From Mucilaginibacter mallensis (GTDB taxonomy: Bacteria; Bacteroidota; Bacteroidia; Sphingobacteriales; Sphingobacteriaceae), in NCBI RefSeq assembly GCF_900105165.1, contig NZ_LT629740.1, positions 1,364,001-1,428,000 of the forward strand: DNA of 64,000 nt, read 5' to 3'. This document shows positions 17,833 through 27,271 of this stretch, one piece after another. The notes below the pieces were generated by a model. It did not search any database and had not been told where the DNA came from. It saw only the letters and a list, made by a program, of their open reading frames with translations. Position 1 is the first letter of the stretch. Each line of letters begins with the position of its first letter. The position numbers and the translations under genes were made by a program.

Positions 17833-18021
17833 ATTGTTAGGCTCTATTTTATTTAAATGAAAATTGAACTGGCATGGTGCAATTACGCTATTCGCCAAGA
17901 ATACTGAATAATAACTATTCATGCCAATTTTTTTGAGAACTCAGTATTCATTTACCCCGAAAAATAAGCGGGATTTTATATACATTGGCACAATAATGGC
18001 CTATATAACCTAAAATAAAAT

Positions 18022-18843
18022 ATGAACACTGGTGCGGATCAACATAAAGCTAAAAAAATAGGACTGGCATTGTCGGGCGGAGGTATAAGGGGGGTATCGC
18101 ATTTGGGTGTGATGCAGGCGCTGATTGATCGTGGGATTGAGTTTTCGCATATATCGGGTACAAGTGCCGGGGCAATTGGCGCGGCCTTCTACGCCGCAGG
18201 CTATGCGCCTAAAGAGATATTGCAGATGATAAAAGATGCCAAACTGTTCAAAATGCTGCGCCCTGCATTTGGGAGCAGTGGCTTGCTGTCCATATTAAAT
18301 GCCAGATTTCTGATTAACAAATATATTCCGCATAATTCATTTAAGGAGCTTAAAATACGCGTTACCATATCGTCAGTTGATTTGGGCGAGGGGCACCTGG
18401 TTTACTTTACTGAGGGCGAGCTTGATATAGCGATACTGGCATCCTGCTGTTTACCAGGTATTTTTAAGCCTATTATTATAAACGACCATATGTATGTTGA
18501 TGGTGGTATACTCAACAATTTCCCGGTTGAACCTTTAATAGGCAATTGCGACCTGATTATAGGCTCATCATGTAACCATTTGCCGGTTGTTACCGAGATA
18601 AAATCTTTCGGTAGTTTGGTCGACAGGGCCGCTATGATAGCCATTAACTCTAATCTTAATACCCACAAAATGCTGTGCGATGTAGTGATTGAACCGCATG
18701 GCTTAGGGGGCTATGGCATATTTGATACCGATGCAGCCGATGAGATTTATATGATAGGCTACGAAGAGGGTCTAAGGACTATTGAGGGGAATGATAAGAT
18801 AAAAGACATACTGTCGGCACAAAATAACAAGGCATCGGCTTGA
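18022..18843 (+). CDS. Patatin-like phospholipase (RssA type)
   Basis: A 273-residue cytoplasmic patatin. It has the oxyanion loop GGGIRG (19-24), nucleophile GTSAG with Ser48 and a DGG catalytic-aspartate motif (about 159, YVDGGILNNF). This is a complete Ser-Asp dyad. Bacterial homologues hydrolyse lipid esters. It is convergent with dps, and the two 3' ends meet at an inverted repeat. Confidence 0.9.
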   Translation: MNTGADQHKAKKIGLALSGGGIRGVSHLGVMQALIDRGIEFSHISGTSAGAIGAAFYAAGYAPKEILQMIKDAKLFKMLRPAFGSSGLLSILNARFLINKYIPHNSFKELKIRVTISSVDLGEGHLVYFTEGELDIAILASCCLPGIFKPIIINDHMYVDGGILNNFPVEPLIGNCDLIIGSSCNHLPVVTEIKSFGSLVDRAAMIAINSNLNTHKMLCDVVIEPHGLGGYGIFDTDAADEIYMIGYEEGLRTIEGNDKIKDILSAQNNKASA

Positions 18844-18845
18844 GT

Positions 18846-18926
18846 TTAGTCTTAAGTTGATAGTCCCGAGTCCAAAGTCAAAAACACTAAATTTATTTTA
18901 GACTTCAGACTCAGGACTATCGACTA
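18846..18926. repeat. Inverted repeat between convergent genes (TAGTC/GACTA type)
   Basis: Left arm TTTAGTCTTAAGTTGATAGT continuing CCCGAGTCC; right arm GACTCAGGACTATCGACTAAA. It forms an imperfect stem of about 30 bp and could act as a terminator for both genes. It is related to 7926-8025. Confidence 0.6.
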
Positions 18927-18934
18927 AAAAAATC

Positions 18935-19408
18935 TTATTTAAAGTGCGCACGTAGGAACCAGGCCATGCCTTCATGTGTTTCCATCAGTCCGGTTAAAAA
19001 GTCGCTGGTGCCGGCATCATTAAAATCGTTTGCTATAGGGTTAATATTGCCACGGATAAACTCAATAATGCTTTCATGGTCTTCCAGTAATTCTTTCAGG
19101 AAGCTCATACTGTCATTTTTATCGGCACCTTTTTCGGTTAAGTGGGTAAGCTGCAAAAACTGGGTAAGCGTAGCCGGTGCGTAATGACCTATTTTGCGGA
19201 TACGTTCAGCAACGCTGTCCATTATTTCATCCAATTGCTCGTACTGGCTTTCAAAAAACAGGTGCATGGTATGAAAGTCGGGACCTTCAACATTCCAATG
19301 CGCATTTCTTGTTTTGGTGTATAAAATAAATTCATCAGCCAGTAATTTGGTTAGCTGATCTGAAACTGCTTTCCTGTTTTCGTCAGAGATTCCGATGTTC
19401 GTTTTCAT
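18935..19408 (-). CDS. dps: Dps ferritin-like DNA-protection protein
   Basis: 157 residues, the usual Dps length. The inter-subunit ferroxidase ligands are all present: H37, H49, E53, D64 and E68 in HWNVEGPDFHTMHLFFESQY and the following helix. Dps dodecamers oxidise Fe(II) with peroxide and protect DNA in starvation or oxidative stress. A -7-like TACCTTTA lies at 19440-19433 (minus), and a 14-base palindrome overlaps the expected -33 region. Confidence 0.95.
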   Translation of the reverse strand: MKTNIGISDENRKAVSDQLTKLLADEFILYTKTRNAHWNVEGPDFHTMHLFFESQYEQLDEIMDSVAERIRKIGHYAPATLTQFLQLTHLTEKGADKNDSMSFLKELLEDHESIIEFIRGNINPIANDFNDAGTSDFLTGLMETHEGMAWFLRAHFK

Positions 19409-19452
19409 GATGTGGTTTTTGTTTTATTAGTATAAAGGTATTGCTTTTATTG

Positions 19453-19466
19453 TTACGATATTGTAA
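19453..19466. promoter_or_regulatory. Palindrome TTACGATATTGTAA upstream of dps
   Basis: 12 of 14 positions are symmetric. It lies 45-58 bases upstream of the dps start, where -33 recognition would occur. I infer a dimeric regulator site; which regulator cannot be told. Confidence 0.4.
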
Positions 19467-19604
19467 AACAAATTCGCCTTGAAATTGATTCTGTCAATCA
19501 GATAAAAAATAATTAAAATTTAATTATGGAAAATTAACGGGTTGTGCATCCTGTTACTATAATTATTCAGATACTATTATTTAACACTTTAAACCTTGGG
19601 TTAT

Positions 19605-22600
19605 ATGTCCTCATCCTATCTAAGATCACTGAAAATAATGCTGATAACTGGCTTGTTGTTTTTCATCACCAATGCCCGTGCACAGGATAAATATCAAACT
19701 ATCAGCAACCGTATAGATTCGCTGGCTGGCGTTGGCTTACCCAAATCAGCACTTAAGGAAGTTGACGAACTGGAAAAACTGGCCCGGCAGAATAAGAATA
19801 CCCCGCAACAAATTAAAGCTGTTATTTACCGCATGACTTTCCAGTCATACCTCGAAGAGAACGCCTATCCTGCTATTATCAGCAGGCTGAAAAAAGATGT
19901 TCAGCAGGCAAAATATCCGGCCAAACCGGTATTACAATCGCTGCTGGCCGAAATGTACTGGAAATATTACGACCAAAACCGTTACCGTTTTACCCAGCGT
20001 AGTCAGCTGTTAAAGCCCGATACCGATTTTAATAAATGGGACCTCAAAACCATTATAAACGAAACGAGCGGTTTATATAAACTATCACTGGCGGATGCCA
20101 GACAGGAGCAAGCTACGCCTATTACCGTACTTGATGGCGTATTACAGGGTGATACCGCAACCCGTTACCTGCGCCCAACATTATATGACATGCTGGTACA
20201 GCGTGCCTTTGATTTTTATTTGAGCGATGAACCGGCACTAACCAAACCCCGATTGCCATTTTCTCTGAATGATGCTGCATTTTTTGGTGATAGCCGCACA
20301 TTCGCTGCTTTACCTGTAAAAACTACCGATACTGCTTCTACCTATTATCAGAGCATAAAATATTTGCAGCAGGCAACAAACTTTCATTTGCAAATGCACC
20401 AGGGTGAAGCTTTAGCCGATATCGATCTGCAGCGCCTGAAGTTTTTATACAGTAAGTCAACTGTGAATCATAAAGATTCATTATACCTGTCGGCATTAAA
20501 ACAAATAGCCACCACATTTGCCAAAAAGCCCATAAGCGCAGAGGCATTGGTATTGCAGGGCCAATATTACCAGGGATTGGATAGCCTTACTATAGCTTAT
20601 AACTATTTTAAACAAGCGGTATCAGCTTATCCGCAAAGCCTGGGGGGTAAAAATGCGGCGGTATTGATGAAAGGTATCGAACAAAAGGAAATATCGGCAA
20701 CTGTTGAGAATATCAATATGCCCGGTAAACCATTGCTGGCCTTGCTGACCTATAAAAATATTACGTCGGCCAATGTGCTTGTTTACCGGTTATCCGCGGC
20801 ACAATTACAGGATTATAACACCGGTGATACCATCAGCACCTTACCCAAATATCGCATCAACCTATTAAAGAAACTTAAAGCGGTGCAGAATCAGGATCTG
20901 AAATGGACCGATCCGGGTGATTTTCGCGGGCATTCGGTGGAGTTTAAACTCGGTGCATTAGCAGCGGGCAACTATGTGCTGTTGATAAAAGACGGTGCAT
21001 CAGATGATGAAACATTAACCGGCTTAGCTGATTTCAGGATAAGCTCCCTAGCGTATACAGCAAGAAAGAATCCTGATAATAATATCGAGATCCGTGTTAT
21101 GGACAGGGAAACAGGCAAGCCATTAAGCGGGGTGCAGGTTTCGATAAATGCTAAGGTTTCTACTTATGATAACAAAGCAAAAAATACTTACTGGACAGAT
21201 CTGAACGACAGCGGGAATACTGATAGGGATGGCAAATTCATCTCCACCAAATACGCACGAATGAACGGCCTATCCATTAAATTTATTTTTAAGGGAGATA
21301 CTTTAAGCGAACAATCAAAATATATTAATGGCGCTGAGGATAGAACTGATAATGACGACGAGCCGGAGGACAAAACCGTATTATTTACCGATAGGCAGAT
21401 CTATCGCTCGGGGCAAACTATTTATTTTAAGGGACTGCAACTGCAAACTTTAAAAGGCAAAAGCAAAATAATGCCCGGTAAAGCAGAGGAAGTTGATTTT
21501 ATGGATGTGAACAATAAGCAGGTGAGCTCATTACAGTTAACAACCAATGAGTTTGGCTCGTTCAGTGGTAGTTTCATCATCCCGCAGTCTATGCTGAATG
21601 GCGAAGTTCGTATAAAAACTGCTGATGGTGATATTAATGTGCAGGTCGAGGAATACAAACGCCCAACTTTCCAGGTGGAGTTTTTGCGGGTTAAGGAAAG
21701 CTATAAGCTTAATGATTCGGTAACGGTAAAGGGTAAGGTAACTGCATTTTCAGGTTATGGTTTATCGCAGGCCAGGGTGACTTATCATATCACCCGATCG
21801 CAAAATATAAGGTTTATGCCTTACAAGCGCGGTGTGCCATACCGGTATAATTATAATAATCCAACAACCGAGATAAAGGCTGATACCATATTAACCGATA
21901 ACCAGGGAAATTACAGCATAAAATTTAAAGCTATACCCGGCGAAAGTGCCAGTGCTGAGAATTATAACTACACCATAAATGCCGATGTTACCGATGAAAG
22001 CGACGAAACCCACTCCGGGCAAACCACGGTAACCATAGGCAATAATGATATAAAGATCATTGATAATATACCTGCCCGGGCTTTTGCAAAGGATACTTAT
22101 AAAGTACCGGTAAGTATCAGTAATCTGAATAATCAGCCTGAAAAAGGAGAGATCAAGGTTGAGATATATGCATTAAAGAATCCTGACCAGTTATTTATTA
22201 ACAGGTTATGGACAACGCCGGATAAGTATCTTTTAAGCAAAGCTGATTTTAAGGCTAATTTCCCCGATTATGCTTACGGCAATGAAGACAATGAGGCCAC
22301 CTGGCCACGCGCGCAGCTCATCAGCAGTGTAAATTTAAAAACGGATACCGGTAAACGGGATAGTATTAGCTTAGATCAGCTCAGGAAACAGGCATCGGGC
22401 ATTTACCAGGTGGTGATAAGCGCGCGGAACGAAAAAGGCGATACCACCTCAATTACAAAGTATGTAACCCTTATGGCTGATCCGCCAAAGGCAAGCAATA
22501 CAAATGAATGGGTAGTGCCTGTACTAAACTCGGTAAAACCCGGCAGCAATGCAGAGTTTTTGGTTGGGCTGAATCAAAAAATAAACGTGTTGATGGAATA

Positions 22601-25600
22601 TTACAACGGGGCAAAGCTCATTTCATCAAAATGGATAACTATTGATAATGGGCAGCAAAACATAAAAGTGCCGGTAGCCGCTGCTGATAAAAACCCGGCA
22701 GTTCAGTTCCTGACCGTTTATCATAACCGGATCTATAGCAGCTATCAAAAAATATACATTACCAATCCGGATAATAACCTGAAGGTCAAATTCCTCACCT
22801 TTAATAATAAGTTAGAGCCCGGTCAGGCGGAGCAATGGAAGCTACAGGTAAGCGGTGCGAATAATGAAAAACTGGCTACTGAAATGGTGGCATCGCTGTA
22901 TGATGCATCATTAGATGATATTGCCCCCAGTCAAAATTGGAGCCATGCGCTGGATCCATCTCAAAAATATCAGCCCAATTATTTTGCATGGAATAGCTAT
23001 GAATTTGTAAATGCATTAAATACAATGCCTGTAAGCTATGCGAACTTTAATTATAGTACCATAAGCCGGGATTATGAACAGCTAAACCTTTTTGGCTATG
23101 ATTATTATGGGAATTACAATAATGGTTACCGTCAATATCAGCAACGGCTACAGGCAGATAATGAATTACGGGAAGATTATTTGAAAAATGCTCAATTGGT
23201 GAAAAATGGGTATGATATAAGCGGCTATGTTAGGGAAGGTAGTGGCGGCCCGGGATTGGCGGGGGCATCGGTAACTATTAAAGGTACAAGTATAGCTACT
23301 ACAACAAATTCTGTAGGTTATTTTAAGATACGGGTGCCAATTAATGGTACGTTGGTGTTTACCTATGTTGGTTACTTAAAACAGGAGATAGCCACCTCGA
23401 AAACCGGAATTTTAAACTTAAAATTAGCTCAGGACGGAAGTGGATTAAACGAGGTAGTTGTTGTAGGTTATGGCGTACAAAAAAGTATAGTGGTAAACGG
23501 TCCGGTTGGTAATGCTAATAAGATCATGATACGTGGCACCAGTTCCCAATTGGCAGAAGTTGCCCTAAATGGCAAAGTTGCCGGTGTACAGGTTGTAAAT
23601 GATTATGGCGACCAGGCTTTTAAAGCTGATACATCGGAATTCAAGGCCAGCCCATATAAGCAGAGGCAGCCCATCATCCGCAAAAATTTTAATGAAACGG
23701 CCTTCTTTTACCCGCAATTACGTACAAATGATAAAGGAGAGATACTGATAGATTTTATTATCCCCCAATCACTCACTAAATGGCGTTTCGAGGCATTTGC
23801 ACATACACAGCAACTGCAAACCGGCTATATCGAAAATGAAATAGTCACCCAAAAACAACTGAGCATAAACGCCAATATGCCGCGCTTTTTGCGTGAGGGT
23901 GATACGCTTACAGTATCGGCCAGGTTAGCAAACTTAACGGCAGGCGACCTGAAAGGTAAAGTGACCATACAACTGTTTAATGCCTTAACCATGCAGCCGG
24001 TTAACCTGTTGCTGAACCCGGCAGATAGCACCAAGCAGGTTGAAATAGGAGCGAACATGAACAAAGGTGTATCCTTTAAACTGGTAGTTCCGCAAGGTTT
24101 GGATGCTTTAACCTACCGCCTTACTGCCGATGCTGGTAATTATAGTGATGGCGAGGAAAATACCCTGCCTGTTTTACCAAACAGAATGCTGGTAACCGAA
24201 TCAATGCCAATGATGGTGAGGGCAGGAAAAACCAGCGATTATACTTTTGATAAACTGATCAACAATACCAGCACAACCCTGAAAAGTAAAACACTTACGC
24301 TGGAATATACTCAAAACCCGGCCTGGTATGCCGTACAGGCGCTGCCGTATATGATGGAGTTCCCGTATGAGTGTTCGGAGCAGGTGTTTAGCCGTTATTA
24401 TGCCAATAGTTTGGCTACCAGTTTGGTAAACCATATGCCGGTAATAAAACGGGTGTTCGATCAATGGAAGAATACCAATAGCACGGAGCTATTATCAAAC
24501 CTGGAAAAGAACCAGGATCTAAAATCAACCTTGCTGGAAGAAACACCATGGCTGCAGGATGCTGCAAACGAATCTGAACAAAAGAAACGAATCGCTTTGC
24601 TTTTCGATCTTAATAAAATGAGTAATGAAATGCAGCTGAATTTAGATAAACTGCAAAAAAGGCAATTGCCGGATGGCGGTTTCACCTGGTTTGCAGGCGA
24701 TCAGGCCGACAGGTATATCACCCAGCATATTATAGCAGGGATAGGGCAGTTGTTCCATCTAAATATCGCCACGGAAAAAGACCAGGAACTGAAAGAAATA
24801 AGTGATAAAGCCATCCAATATCTCGATGATCAATTAGTGACTGATGATAAGGCAGCCAAGAAATTACCAAGGTATGAAACACGTGGATTAGGTTCGACAG
24901 AAATACATGCCTGGTATGCCCTTAGTTATTATACAGGCAAGCAAATGAGCACGGCAGTAAAAAGCGCTTTTAATAACTATTTGAACCGTGCTGCAAAGCA
25001 ATGGGTATCGCAAAGTATTTATGAGCAAGGATTAATAGCCTTGACCATGCAGCGTAATGGCAAGCCATTGGTTGCACAGGCCATCATTAAATCGCTAAAG
25101 GAAACTGCGCAGCAATCAGATGATCTGGGTATGTGCTGGGCTAGAAATACTTATGGCTATTTCTGGTATCAATCGCCTATTGAAACTCAAAGTTTAATGA
25201 TTGAGCTGTTTACCGAAGCAGGTAATAACCAAAAATCAGTTGAGGAAATGAAGATCTGGCTGCTGCGCAGCAAACAAACCAGCGACTGGAAAACTACCAA
25301 GGCAACAGCTGCCGCCTGCTATGCTTTGTTAATGAAACAGGATGATTGGTTGTCGCCTAATTCATCATCAGCAATTACCTTAGGTGGTAAACCACTTGAA
25401 GAATTAAAACCCGATATTAAGGCCGATGCCGGTACTGGTTATATTAAAACCAGTTGGGCCGATGAGCAAATAAAGCCTGCTTATGGTAAAGTGGAGATAA
25501 AGAATAATGGCAAATCCATCAGCTGGGGAGCGCTGCACTGGCAATATCTGGAACAACTGGATAAGATAACGCCATCAAAAACTGACATTCATATTGACAG

Positions 25601-26018
25601 GAAGTATTTTATTGTTAAACAAACAGATGGCGGTCCTGTACTTACCGCGGTTGATGCTACACATCAACCCAAAACAGGCGACTTGCTAAAGGTGGTTGTT
25701 TACCTGCAATCGGGCCGTGATTTTGAGTACGTACAGTTAAAAGATATGCGCCCCGCAGGTACCGAACCGGTTGACGCATTGTCGGCCTATAAATACCAGG
25801 ACGGCCTGTACTATTACCAGGTAACAAAGGATGTAGCCACTAACTTTTTCATCAGCTATTTAAAAAAAGGGAATTATGTGTTTGAATACCAGTTGCGCGT
25901 TGCCCAACCGGGTGATTTCTCAACCGGGATAGCCACTGTACAAAGCATGTATGCCCCTGAATTTAACGCGCATAGCGAAGGTGAAAGAATAATATTCACA
26001 GCCCCAAAAGCGTTATAA
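19605..26018 (+). CDS. Large secreted alpha-2-macroglobulin with SusC-like insert
   Basis: About 2137 residues from the ATG at 19605. After a signal peptide (cleavage near ARA-Q) comes a helical N-terminal region. Macroglobulin domains follow, with the MG2 signature VLFTDRQIYRSGQTIYFKG near 595-613. Residues about 1203-1285 hold a carboxypeptidase-regulatory-like beta domain (GYVREGSGGPGLAGASVTIK), then LNEVVVVGYGVQKS, the hallmark of SusC/RagA TonB receptors, and a short plug-like piece. The alpha-2-macroglobulin core resumes with FYPQLRTNDKGEI, and the thioester motif CSEQ lies near 1590 in PYECSEQVFSRYY. Thioester proteins trap proteases covalently in the periplasm or on the outer membrane. 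No pbpC neighbour is present. Confidence 0.9.
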   Translation: MSSSYLRSLKIMLITGLLFFITNARAQDKYQTISNRIDSLAGVGLPKSALKEVDELEKLARQNKNTPQQIKAVIYRMTFQSYLEENAYPAIISRLKKDVQQAKYPAKPVLQSLLAEMYWKYYDQNRYRFTQRSQLLKPDTDFNKWDLKTIINETSGLYKLSLADARQEQATPITVLDGVLQGDTATRYLRPTLYDMLVQRAFDFYLSDEPALTKPRLPFSLNDAAFFGDSRTFAALPVKTTDTASTYYQSIKYLQQATNFHLQMHQGEALADIDLQRLKFLYSKSTVNHKDSLYLSALKQIATTFAKKPISAEALVLQGQYYQGLDSLTIAYNYFKQAVSAYPQSLGGKNAAVLMKGIEQKEISATVENINMPGKPLLALLTYKNITSANVLVYRLSAAQLQDYNTGDTISTLPKYRINLLKKLKAVQNQDLKWTDPGDFRGHSVEFKLGALAAGNYVLLIKDGASDDETLTGLADFRISSLAYTARKNPDNNIEIRVMDRETGKPLSGVQVSINAKVSTYDNKAKNTYWTDLNDSGNTDRDGKFISTKYARMNGLSIKFIFKGDTLSEQSKYINGAEDRTDNDDEPEDKTVLFTDRQIYRSGQTIYFKGLQLQTLKGKSKIMPGKAEEVDFMDVNNKQVSSLQLTTNEFGSFSGSFIIPQSMLNGEVRIKTADGDINVQVEEYKRPTFQVEFLRVKESYKLNDSVTVKGKVTAFSGYGLSQARVTYHITRSQNIRFMPYKRGVPYRYNYNNPTTEIKADTILTDNQGNYSIKFKAIPGESASAENYNYTINADVTDESDETHSGQTTVTIGNNDIKIIDNIPARAFAKDTYKVPVSISNLNNQPEKGEIKVEIYALKNPDQLFINRLWTTPDKYLLSKADFKANFPDYAYGNEDNEATWPRAQLISSVNLKTDTGKRDSISLDQLRKQASGIYQVVISARNEKGDTTSITKYVTLMADPPKASNTNEWVVPVLNSVKPGSNAEFLVGLNQKINVLMEYYNGAKLISSKWITIDNGQQNIKVPVAAADKNPAVQFLTVYHNRIYSSYQKIYITNPDNNLKVKFLTFNNKLEPGQAEQWKLQVSGANNEKLATEMVASLYDASLDDIAPSQNWSHALDPSQKYQPNYFAWNSYEFVNALNTMPVSYANFNYSTISRDYEQLNLFGYDYYGNYNNGYRQYQQRLQADNELREDYLKNAQLVKNGYDISGYVREGSGGPGLAGASVTIKGTSIATTTNSVGYFKIRVPINGTLVFTYVGYLKQEIATSKTGILNLKLAQDGSGLNEVVVVGYGVQKSIVVNGPVGNANKIMIRGTSSQLAEVALNGKVAGVQVVNDYGDQAFKADTSEFKASPYKQRQPIIRKNFNETAFFYPQLRTNDKGEILIDFIIPQSLTKWRFEAFAHTQQLQTGYIENEIVTQKQLSINANMPRFLREGDTLTVSARLANLTAGDLKGKVTIQLFNALTMQPVNLLLNPADSTKQVEIGANMNKGVSFKLVVPQGLDALTYRLTADAGNYSDGEENTLPVLPNRMLVTESMPMMVRAGKTSDYTFDKLINNTSTTLKSKTLTLEYTQNPAWYAVQALPYMMEFPYECSEQVFSRYYANSLATSLVNHMPVIKRVFDQWKNTNSTELLSNLEKNQDLKSTLLEETPWLQDAANESEQKKRIALLFDLNKMSNEMQLNLDKLQKRQLPDGGFTWFAGDQADRYITQHIIAGIGQLFHLNIATEKDQELKEISDKAIQYLDDQLVTDDKAAKKLPRYETRGLGSTEIHAWYALSYYTGKQMSTAVKSAFNNYLNRAAKQWVSQSIYEQGLIALTMQRNGKPLVAQAIIKSLKETAQQSDDLGMCWARNTYGYFWYQSPIETQSLMIELFTEAGNNQKSVEEMKIWLLRSKQTSDWKTTKATAAACYALLMKQDDWLSPNSSSAITLGGKPLEELKPDIKADAGTGYIKTSWADEQIKPAYGKVEIKNNGKSISWGALHWQYLEQLDKITPSKTDIHIDRKYFIVKQTDGGPVLTAVDATHQPKTGDLLKVVVYLQSGRDFEYVQLKDMRPAGTEPVDALSAYKYQDGLYYYQVTKDVATNFFISYLKKGNYVFEYQLRVAQPGDFSTGIATVQSMYAPEFNAHSEGERIIFTAPKAL

Positions 26019-26026
26019 AGTATAAG

Positions 26027-26180
26027 TTGCAACCCTCTTTGTCGCTTGCGACAGAGAGGGTCGACAAGCGTAGCGAAGTCGGGGTGAGTCAACTCGTTGT
26101 AAATGCATTTACGGCATATTTAACTCACCGGGTCGTTGCTTCGCTCGACCACCCTCTCTTTTGCAAGCAAAAAAGAAGGA
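26027..26180. repeat. Long imperfect inverted repeat, CCCTCTTT family (copy 1)
   Basis: The left arm starts CCCTCTTTGTCGCTTGCGAC and continues AGAGAGGGTCGAC to GGGGTGAGT. The right arm (AACTCACCGGGTCGTTGCTT to CCCTCTCTTTTGC) is its imperfect reverse complement over about 55 bases. Each arm has its own small hairpin. Related to 50643-51055. Confidence 0.7.
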
Positions 26181-26199
26181 ATAGGAGTGTATAATTTTA

Positions 26200-26231
26200 T
26201 TTATGATGATTGGTAAACATTTTTAACTTTG
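26200..26231 (+). promoter_or_regulatory. Promoter-like site
   Basis: TAACTTTG (26224-26231) matches TAnnTTTG fully. TTTA lies 20 bases upstream as a weak -33. It suits the small membrane protein starting at 26258. Confidence 0.5.
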
Positions 26232-26257
26232 TACCTTTATACTACTAAAGAATAATA

Positions 26258-26491
26258 ATGAAAAAAGCGGGCATTTTTATAATGATCATATCAATCATAG
26301 CAGCGATTGTATTTGGCGTTGTTTTCTATCACGGAAAAACTGACAACGTAGTGGATTCTGATGGGTTCTGGGCTTATGTATACGGAGCTAATTCAGTGCC
26401 ATGGCTTGTGTTTAGCAGTGGTGTGGTTTTCCTGATGGGTATGCTGATGTTTATATCATCATGGGAGCAGCCAAGCGCTCGTTATAAATAA
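26258..26491 (+). CDS. Small two-helix membrane protein, unknown function
   Basis: A 77-residue protein with two hydrophobic helices (about 5-24 and 47-68). The loop between them, rich in acidic and aromatic residues, is GKTDNVVDSDGFWAYVYG. I do not recognise a family. A good promoter-like site 27 bases before the ATG, and the clear membrane pattern, support a real gene. The DoxX gene follows 104 bases later. Confidence 0.6.
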   Translation: MKKAGIFIMIISIIAAIVFGVVFYHGKTDNVVDSDGFWAYVYGANSVPWLVFSSGVVFLMGMLMFISSWEQPSARYK

Positions 26492-26584
26492 GAGGGAACA
26501 TCCGGTTTTTAAAACCAAACCAGATGCGAACCGTTTAGTACTACGTCTGCCTTAATTGATTTAAATTTAACAATTAAATAAAAA

Positions 26585-26590
26585 GGAGGT
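26585..26590 (+). promoter_or_regulatory. Unusually strong Shine-Dalgarno site of the DoxX gene
   Basis: GGAGGT lies six bases before the ATG at 26596. An ATG at 26591 is out of frame. Such a strong site is rare in Bacteroidota, and it fixes this start. Confidence 0.55.
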
Positions 26591-26595
26591 ATGCT

Positions 26596-27042
26596 ATGGA
26601 TTTGGTTCACAGAATCGAAAATTGGGGTGATACCCATCACCCCAAACTTTTAGATGTAGTCCGGGTTGCACTCGGTATCTTTCTATTCTTTAAAGGCCTG
26701 GCCTTTATGGATAACACGGCAGATTTAAAAGGGATCATCGAGTCCCAGGATTCAATCGTGTTTCCCGCATCAGCATTAATGATATTGGTTTACTATGTAA
26801 CCTTTGCCCACATGGTGGGTGGTATCATGATAGCATTGGGTATTTTAACCCGTTTTACCTGCATTTTACAAATACCAATTGTTGTAGGTGCTGTATTTAT
26901 GAACGATGTATTGATATCTCCTATCAATACCGAATTATGGCTTTCCATAATTGCATTAGCTTTATTACTTGTTTTTATGATCCTTGGCTCAGGGCCGCTC
27001 TCGTTGGACAGATACCTGTCGAGTCAAAGCATGGAAGATTAA
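26596..27042 (+). CDS. DoxX-family membrane protein
   Basis: A 148-residue integral membrane protein with four helices. VVRVALGIFLFFKGLAFM and the HMVGGIMIALGILTRF segment are typical of the DoxX/DoxD group. Members occur with redox, thiosulfate or quinone functions, but the role of most is not known. The strong GGAGG site suggests high expression. A terminator follows. Confidence 0.75.
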   Translation: MDLVHRIENWGDTHHPKLLDVVRVALGIFLFFKGLAFMDNTADLKGIIESQDSIVFPASALMILVYYVTFAHMVGGIMIALGILTRFTCILQIPIVVGAVFMNDVLISPINTELWLSIIALALLLVFMILGSGPLSLDRYLSSQSMED

Positions 27043-27073
27043 ATCAATATTTGATATTTGACATTTACCATAT

Positions 27074-27106
27074 GAGTCGGCTTTTTAGTCCGGCTCTTTT
27101 TATTTT
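27074..27106 (+). terminator. Terminator after DoxX gene
   Basis: GAGTCGG and CCGGCTC form a 7-bp stem (one G-U), followed by TTTTTATTTTA. Confidence 0.7.
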
Positions 27107-27271
27107 ATACGACTATTCCCATTAGTAGTAATTGCTATAATTAAAAAAGAACTTTAATGTCTTATTAGACGTTAGTATTAGTATATTAGGTTTAAGTCCC
27201 GGTTTTTTAATTATTTAAAAAGTAAGAAGGCAACTGGTATTTTAAAAGCTACGTACTTATTATAAAACTAT

